A model generated the notes under the pieces. That model searched no databases. It was not told the DNA's origin and saw only the letters and a program-made list of their open reading frames with translations. DNA of 10,880 nucleotides, taken from positions 1 to 10,880 of the forward strand of contig JAYEHK010000140.1 of NCBI GenBank assembly GCA_034659475.1. The letters run 5' to 3'. The translations under genes were made by a program, and so were the position numbers. Shown one piece after another: positions 5,825-10,880 of the stretch. The stretch's first letter is position 1, and the number at the start of each line of letters is the position of its first letter. The DNA comes from JAYEHK01 sp034659475 (GTDB taxonomy: Bacteria; Bacillota; Syntrophomonadia; Syntrophomonadales; Syntrophomonadaceae).

Positions 5825-7969
5825 ATGGCAGATTCCAAAAATAGATATAATAACGGTTCTAATATCTTTAGACCACGGGCACGACTCATGAGAGCTTTCG
5901 GGGATGAACTAATAAGCAATGAGAATGTAGCCGTTATAGAATTGGTTAAGAATGCTTATGATGCGGACGCTACAGCCGTAGTTATCAAATTTGAAGGTCC
6001 ATTGGAAAGCGACAAAGGTTCAATGGAGGTCATTGACAACGGAAATGGAATGTCAATGCAAACGATTCTGAATACTTGGCTGGAACCAGCGACCATAAAT
6101 AGGATAAAAAACCCCAGAAGTGAGAGGTACAACCGCAGAGTCTTAGGCAAAAAAGGAATTGGTAGGTTTGCTGTTTCGCGTCTTTCGAGAAGTCTTTCAC
6201 TTTTTACTAGAATGAAAGATGCACCAAAAGAGACGAGCATCTACATAGACTGGAGTCAATTTGAGGATGTAGATAAATATCTCGACGAAATTGATATCCC
6301 CTGGAAGGAAATTTCACCGCGATGTTACAAAAAGGGGGGCTATGCTGAGAAAGTCCTTCAATATTCAGGTGGTACAGGCATAGAAAAGAACCACGGTACC
6401 ATGTTAAAAATGACTAATCTAAGGTCAGAGTGGAGCGACAAGGAGTTTAAAGATCTTTATAACCGACTCTCAAGACTGGTTCTTCCGTTTAAGGATTCAA
6501 CGATCTATGACTTTGATATTTTCCTCGATTTACCAGACGCATTCAGCAAATTCAGCGGCCATGTACACCCACCCGAATCATTAAGCAAACCCATGTACCT
6601 AATTAGTGGTTGCGTTAATGAAAATGGATACTACAATTTTGACATCAACATAGGTGAAAAGCCTGAAAACATTAGAGGGAAATTTCAACTAGAGGATAAA
6701 CAAGCACCAACTTGCGGACCCTTGACCATTGAACTTCGTGGATGGGATAGAGATTCAAAATCGATCCAAGAAATGGGTATGAAGGTTACACAGATGCGAG
6801 AAGATTTAGACGCTGCAGCCGGTATCAGTATATATCGAGACGGTTTCAGAGTATTTCCATATGGAGAGCCTGGAAACGACTGGCTTCGGCTTGATATCCG
6901 AAGTAGACAAAATCCAACTATGAATATGGCTAATAATCAGCTCGTGGGTTACGTAATAATTTCCTCCGATTCCAACAGTCAACTGGAAGATCAGACAAAT
7001 CGAGAGGGTTTTCTTGAAAATCGTGCAGTGTCTGATCTAAAGGAACTAATTAAATTAACTCTAAAAGAGCTGGAGAAACGAAGATATGCTTATAAACGCA
7101 GGAATGTCGACAGCAAAGAACCTTCAGGAGGAATTTTCCAAGGATTTAATATAGACCGGATTCGTCTGCTTGTTGATACAGAGTATTCGCAGGATAAGCA
7201 GTTAACGAATTTAATTGCAGCTACCGAAAAAGATCTACAATTTAAAATAGAAAAAGTCCAAGAAGTTTTAAGTCGATACCGTCGGCTCGCTACTTTGGGT
7301 CAACTTATCGATGGAGTCATTCACGAAGGAAGAACGCCCGTCACAGTTATCAGCCAGCAAGCACGCCTAATTAAGCGGGAACTGGAGCATTCAGAAAATG
7401 AAGAATGCAGAGGCCTCGCTAAAAAAACGGCCTCAATATTGTCGCAAACAGAAACTCTAAGCAAGGTTTTTAAGAGAATTGCACCTTTTGGAGGCAGAAA
7501 AAGAGGAAAACCTGTTGCGGTTGTGCTTGAAAATATTATTCGAGACGGGTTTTTGATTTTTGAAGATGATCTCAATAAATTGAACATAGAAGTTGATATT
7601 CCCAATACGAAAACAAAAGTCACTGCCGATTCTTCAGAAATACAGGAAGTGATTGTAAACCTATTGAGAAACAGTATGTATTGGCTTAAAAAAGTGCCCG
7701 ATGATGAAAGGTCAATAGTTGTACAAATTGATCGTATATCCGAAAACGAACTGCATATAATTTTCTCGGATAGCGGTCCTGGAGTTGATCCAAGTGATAA
7801 AGATATGATATTCGAGCCTTACTTTTCTACTAGAAATGACGGTGTTGGTTTAGGACTTGCGACAGTAGACGAAATTGTAACCGATTATTACGGTGGTGAA
7901 GTGATCTTATTGGAGGAAGGTCCACTAGACGGAGCATCGTTCAAAGTAATATTGCGAAGGAGAGTTTAA
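5825..7969 (+). CDS. Dual-GHKL protein: MORC/Hsp90-like ATPase fused to a histidine kinase
   Basis: A 714-residue soluble protein with two ATPase modules. N-terminal GHKL: N box ELVKNAYDAD (39-48, Asn43), DNGNGM (71-76), glycine lid GKKGIGRFA (108-116). An S5-like region follows, with YRDGFRVFPYGEPGNDW (337-353) and TNREG (391-395), as in MORC-type and Hsp90-type ATPases. A coiled coil at about 455-495 leads to an H box, LIDGVIHEGRTP, with phosphoacceptor candidate His500. The kinase ATPase domain has N612LLRN616, DSGPGV (649-654), an IFEPYFST F box (about 665-672) and GVGLGLA (about 677-683). ATG 5825 is chosen for AAAGGAAGG 9 bases upstream; a GTG at 5771 lacks a site and abuts the hairpin. 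There is no membrane segment, so any signal is intracellular. The stop is one base before the response-regulator ATG, so the two form an operon. Biochemical activity is inferred from motifs. Confidence 0.88.
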   Translation: MADSKNRYNNGSNIFRPRARLMRAFGDELISNENVAVIELVKNAYDADATAVVIKFEGPLESDKGSMEVIDNGNGMSMQTILNTWLEPATINRIKNPRSERYNRRVLGKKGIGRFAVSRLSRSLSLFTRMKDAPKETSIYIDWSQFEDVDKYLDEIDIPWKEISPRCYKKGGYAEKVLQYSGGTGIEKNHGTMLKMTNLRSEWSDKEFKDLYNRLSRLVLPFKDSTIYDFDIFLDLPDAFSKFSGHVHPPESLSKPMYLISGCVNENGYYNFDINIGEKPENIRGKFQLEDKQAPTCGPLTIELRGWDRDSKSIQEMGMKVTQMREDLDAAAGISIYRDGFRVFPYGEPGNDWLRLDIRSRQNPTMNMANNQLVGYVIISSDSNSQLEDQTNREGFLENRAVSDLKELIKLTLKELEKRRYAYKRRNVDSKEPSGGIFQGFNIDRIRLLVDTEYSQDKQLTNLIAATEKDLQFKIEKVQEVLSRYRRLATLGQLIDGVIHEGRTPVTVISQQARLIKRELEHSENEECRGLAKKTASILSQTETLSKVFKRIAPFGGRKRGKPVAVVLENIIRDGFLIFEDDLNKLNIEVDIPNTKTKVTADSSEIQEVIVNLLRNSMYWLKKVPDDERSIVVQIDRISENELHIIFSDSGPGVDPSDKDMIFEPYFSTRNDGVGLGLATVDEIVTDYYGGEVILLEEGPLDGASFKVILRRRV

Positions 7970-7970
7970 G

Positions 7971-9131
7971 ATGAGCGAATGGCGAGCACTCTATGTTGAT
8001 GACGAAGCTGAAATTCTAAGCACTGTAGAAGAATGGTTTAACAATATCGAGAAACCAATACCCGGGATTGAATCCTTAAAATTTGATACCGAAACAGATT
8101 TTGAAAAAGCATACGAACGAATGACAGTATCAAATTATGACGTTGTCATCTTAGATCTCCGAATGATTATAAAAGATGTGGAAGACGACGAAGCAGGAAC
8201 TAAACTGCTGGATATGATTCGAAATCACTGTTTTTTGCCTGTCATTTTTTATACAGGTCTGCCCCATTTAGTAAGCCACCTGGAAAGTGCTGCAGTACGC
8301 ATAGTGGAAAAAACAGAATCCTTTGAGGGACTTGAAGCAGAACTCCAGTATATATGGAGCACGGGTTTACCGTCCACTAATAGGGCTCTTTTTTCACATT
8401 TAAGAGAGATATTAAAAGATTACATGTGGGACTTCGCTATGGAGAACTGGGACGAGTTCGCTGCCATACCAGATAAAACATCTGTGGCTCATGTGCTAGC
8501 CAAGCGTATCGGAGCATCTTTGAATGGTTCTGGCGTTCTAAACCTTATAAATAAGATGGGCCTTAAAAAAGGAAATACAGCTACAAAAGTTCATCCTGTA
8601 CAGTACTACATAATGCCTCCAATTGAACCCATTCTTTTAGCAGGGGATATTTTTTTTGGTAGTATAAATGGTATAACCGGTCATTGGGTATTGCTTTCAC
8701 CTACCTGTGACTTGGCTAAAGACAACACTGATATGGCATTGCTTGCATTTGGAAAACCATTACAGGATCATGATTTATTCGATAAGTGGTGTAATGGCAC
8801 AGATAAAGGCAAACTAAACTCCTTACTTCTAAATAGGAACGGAGATCGTGAATATTTCCTGCCTGCTTCATTGAAATTACCAGATTTAGTAGTGGACCTC
8901 CAATCTTTGATTGAGATCCCTATAGAACATTTATCCACTTTGGAAAGAATCGCTTCCCTCGATTCCCAGTTTGCTGCAGAAGTACAATTACGTTTTGTAA
9001 GATATTATGGACGCCGTGGGGTTCCCGACCTTGATGCTTCAATTATATTAGAAAGGTTAGAGGAATACAAAAAGGCGAAACCCGCTGATATAATTCCAGC
9101 TTTAACAACTGCGACTGCCTGCCAAGGATAG
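7971..9131 (+). CDS. Response regulator: receiver domain plus an unknown C-terminal domain
   Basis: A 386-residue protein. Residues 1-125 are a receiver domain with every key residue: acidic pair D10/D11, phosphoacceptor D62 (VVILDLRM), T95 (VIFYTG) and K114 (VEKTE). The insertion between D62 and the next helix (IIKDVEDDEAG) is longer than usual. A helical linker (about 130-200) leads to a C-terminal domain without any recognisable DNA-binding fold. Its striking features are YYIMPPIEPILLAGDIFFG (212-230), HWVLLSPTCDLAKD (238-251, with C246-D247), a FLP...PDLVVD strand segment and RFVRYYGRRGVPD near the end. The ATG at 7971 has AAGGAGA 7 bases upstream, inside the end of the kinase gene. It is the obvious phosphate acceptor of His500 next door. 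The C-terminal part is probably the output module; its activity is unknown to me. Confidence 0.85.
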   Translation: MSEWRALYVDDEAEILSTVEEWFNNIEKPIPGIESLKFDTETDFEKAYERMTVSNYDVVILDLRMIIKDVEDDEAGTKLLDMIRNHCFLPVIFYTGLPHLVSHLESAAVRIVEKTESFEGLEAELQYIWSTGLPSTNRALFSHLREILKDYMWDFAMENWDEFAAIPDKTSVAHVLAKRIGASLNGSGVLNLINKMGLKKGNTATKVHPVQYYIMPPIEPILLAGDIFFGSINGITGHWVLLSPTCDLAKDNTDMALLAFGKPLQDHDLFDKWCNGTDKGKLNSLLLNRNGDREYFLPASLKLPDLVVDLQSLIEIPIEHLSTLERIASLDSQFAAEVQLRFVRYYGRRGVPDLDASIILERLEEYKKAKPADIIPALTTATACQG

Positions 9132-9171
9132 TATTTGCTTTCCTTAGGAGAAGCAGCTTTCTATACTTACA

Positions 9172-9222
9172 TTTGGGGTTCATCTTTAGGTAAGAGAACC
9201 CCAAAATTACTTTAAATATTTT
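9172..9222. terminator. Probable terminator between convergent genes
   Basis: TTTGGGGTTC (9172-9181) pairs perfectly with GAACCCCAAA (9196-9205) around a 14-base loop. A T-rich stretch (CTTTAAATATTTTT) follows about 5 bases later on the plus strand. It lies 40 bases past the response-regulator stop and in front of the convergent DUF5677-like gene, so it may serve both directions. Confidence 0.5.
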
Positions 9223-9267
9223 TAGTCAAATAATAAACATTTCGATGGTGTTAATTTTTGAGACCGA

Positions 9268-10119
9268 TCAAACATATTCTATTTCAAGCCAATCATTGTA
9301 ATACTTTCCTGTAATGCTTTGTAAATCGTTCCATGCTTTACTTAATACAATCATGGGTTCAGTGCCAATTTTATAAAATCTAAGATATAATCCCGTTCTT
9401 AACATAGCCAATGAAATTATGTCAGAAATCAGTCTCGCCCCATGAGCGAGTTCTAGTGCCTCTCTTCTTTCAGTATCTCTATTATTTCTATCCCATATTA
9501 GCCCAATTCCATCCCCATCTTGGTGTGTTAAATGACTGCTCTGACTGTAACCATAATAAAATCCAACTATCATATCAAATCCCTGAATATCACTATTTGA
9601 AAGCACCTTCACCATTTCGCTAAAAGACCATTTCCGTTCCAGTTGCCGCCGATATTTATTCGAATACTTCTCTGTTAATTCATGCAATTCAATATCAGTT
9701 AACAAAACTTCTCTTAAAGGTAAGTTTTTCGAGGAACCATCATCTGTTTTCTCTAAAAGTTCTTTTGCTTTGTAATGTCTTGAAATCCTTTTACATTCCG
9801 GAATTTCAATCCAAAATTCGCTAGACTTTTTGGCTATTTCTTGAGCAGACCCAGAGGTTAAATAAAAGAGTTTAATTGTTCCCTCAAGAACAGATCTATA
9901 CAAAATCTCTGTATCCCATAATCTGTAATTGGCAACTAAAATCAAAGCGCTTTCACTTGAGAGATAACAACTAGAAAACAATTGTATAAAATTGAATTGT
10001 ATATTATCTGGAATATCCGATTCTTTTTTATATAGGGGAGCACATATATCAAAAGATTTTCTCATAAGTGAATTGGCTTTGCCTGATAATTCATACAAAA
10101 TCATACTATTGTTTTCCAT
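9268..10119 (-). CDS. DUF5677-like hypothetical protein
   Basis: A 283-residue soluble, largely alpha-helical protein resembling the DUF5677 family. Family-like features are SSESALILV (54-62), the helix EILYRSVLEGTIKLFYL (71-87, with R75 and E79), and a histidine-bearing segment SQSSHLTHQDGDG (192-204, with H196 and H199) followed by a long C-terminal helix. The spaced Arg, Glu and His residues could form a catalytic or ligand pocket, but no activity is established to my knowledge. The ATG (complement of 10117-10119) is chosen over one 21 bases upstream because AGGAG lies 6 bases before it and the upstream ATG has no properly spaced site. It is convergent with the kinase/regulator operon and lies 126 bases after the AIPR-like gene on the same strand, so the two may be co-transcribed. 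Confidence 0.7.
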   Translation of the reverse strand: MENNSMILYELSGKANSLMRKSFDICAPLYKKESDIPDNIQFNFIQLFSSCYLSSESALILVANYRLWDTEILYRSVLEGTIKLFYLTSGSAQEIAKKSSEFWIEIPECKRISRHYKAKELLEKTDDGSSKNLPLREVLLTDIELHELTEKYSNKYRRQLERKWSFSEMVKVLSNSDIQGFDMIVGFYYGYSQSSHLTHQDGDGIGLIWDRNNRDTERREALELAHGARLISDIISLAMLRTGLYLRFYKIGTEPMIVLSKAWNDLQSITGKYYNDWLEIEYV

Positions 10120-10245
10120 ATAATTCTCCTTTGCTTCCATCTGCAGCTAATAACCCCAACTGCCTCCTTATTCAGAGAACGAGTTTTTGCTCAACTTGTT
10201 AGCCTTTTGATTTTGTGAATTATTGCTATTTACAAGCAAACGCTA

Positions 10246-10880
10246 TTAAGAAGATTCCTGATATCCTTCCGCCAAAACCTTGTTTCGTATCTCCTGCAGA
10301 ATTCTGCATTGTACTTCGTTTGGTATTCTGGTACCCGACATTTTGCCTGCCAGTGATAATATCTTTGTTTCCTCCGGTGAAAGCAGTTTTTTCTCTCCTG
10401 CCCAAGAGAGAATATCTAACCAATATGATTGACCTTTTTCAACGACGAACATCTGTGCTTCAATGCCTGAAACCATTCTCTGTTCTGTCCGTGCACTACT
10501 TGCCTGAATTTTAGCTTCATTTTTATCCATCAAGATACTATTAATTTGTGGGTGAAGCTGAACTTGTACTTCCTTCACTCTCTCCCAGCAGATATTGTTT
10601 TTGCTCCATTCAGTTACGTTTTGTACCAAACGATTCTGGTCAGTCAGAACATCAAAAACTGCCTTGTAAATCGGGATAAGCTGTTCACACAAGACATCCG
10701 GAAGTTCTTGACTGTCCCATATCTGCATTAGATCCAATTCCTTGTCTGGCATGTTCTCTTTGAGCATATGTGACAGTTTGGCCATTGAATATGCCGTCAA
10801 ATTTGCCAGATAGCCGTTTTCATACCAGGGTTGTTGTCTGATAGTTATATTGATTTTTTTAAATAAGATAGTAAGTGCCA
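10246..10880 (-). CDS. AIPR-like abortive-infection protein, C-terminal part (runs off window)
   Basis: The frame is open from the window edge, with no start needed, to TAA at 10246-10248, so only the last 210 residues are visible. The stretch QPWYENGYLANLTAYSMAKL (just upstream of and across 10800), IWDSQELPDVL and NVTEWSKNNICWERV resemble, from memory, the C-terminal end of AIPR proteins, named for abortive infection phage resistance. The family is normally several hundred residues longer, so the main domain lies outside the window. A TTG at 10800 could be mistaken for a start, but 26 more in-frame codons precede it and they fit the family. The orientation is opposite to the methyltransferase and kinase genes. 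The assignment rests on remembered family patterns and is moderately secure. Confidence 0.6.
   Translation of the reverse strand, partial: ALTILFKKINITIRQQPWYENGYLANLTAYSMAKLSHMLKENMPDKELDLMQIWDSQELPDVLCEQLIPIYKAVFDVLTDQNRLVQNVTEWSKNNICWERVKEVQVQLHPQINSILMDKNEAKIQASSARTEQRMVSGIEAQMFVVEKGQSYWLDILSWAGEKKLLSPEETKILSLAGKMSGTRIPNEVQCRILQEIRNKVLAEGYQESS

Noticed and set aside
10120..10140. Upstream ATG (complement of 10138-10140) for the DUF5677-like gene
   Set aside because: The nearest AAGGAGG is 22 bases away, while the next ATG has AGGAG at 6 bases.
10215..10514. Plus-strand frame of 99 codons and a minus-strand frame at 10226-10423
   Set aside because: Both lie over the AIPR-like coding sequence in other frames and have no family character.

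Overview
The window looks like low-to-moderate GC chromosome from an anaerobic Firmicute, most likely a clostridial or Peptococcaceae-type bacterium. The reasons are strong AGGAGG-type ribosome sites, several GTG/TTG starts, long AT-rich intergenic stretches with many dyads, and protein sequences of firmicute character. This placement is inference; no rRNA or other marker gene is present. I found no tRNA, rRNA, CRISPR array, transposase or integrase.

Left part (1-3330), ordinary or metabolic genes: a structured non-coding edge (1-132), a YtcJ-type amidohydrolase on the minus strand (133-1695), a palindrome-rich divergent intergenic region (1696-2054), a class I SAM methyltransferase (2055-2879) and an 82-residue hypothetical protein (3074-3322).

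Middle part (3330-5770), a damaged modification locus: a full-length DNA cytosine-5 methyltransferase (best start TTG 4045) overlaps a vsr pseudogene (5402-5686) that has an in-frame TGA and no C-terminal third. Upstream, a diverged second copy of the methyltransferase promoter, leader and first codons lies at about 3388-3505. The two copies are 564-566 bp apart and bracket a small reverse-strand HTH-like gene (3505-3729). This looks like a displaced gene start left by insertion or allele replacement. A perfect 11-bp hairpin (5738-5763) separates the vsr remnant from what follows.

Right part (5770-9131), the most interesting pair: a cytosolic protein with two GHKL ATPase modules, a MORC/Hsp90-like one with an S5-like region at the N terminus and a histidine-kinase core at the C terminus. 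One base downstream begins a response regulator with an intact receiver domain and an unrecognised C-terminal domain carrying an SPTCDLAK motif. Together they form a candidate cytoplasmic phosphorelay with a MORC-like sensor, sitting in a defence island.

The right edge (9268-10880), on the minus strand, holds a DUF5677-like gene and the C-terminal 210 residues of what looks like an AIPR (abortive infection phage resistance) protein. C5 methyltransferase, Vsr, a MORC-like GHKL protein and AIPR are ingredients that I recall occurring together in defence clusters. Here vsr is broken and the AIPR gene points the other way, so I read the region as a rearranged mosaic defence island.
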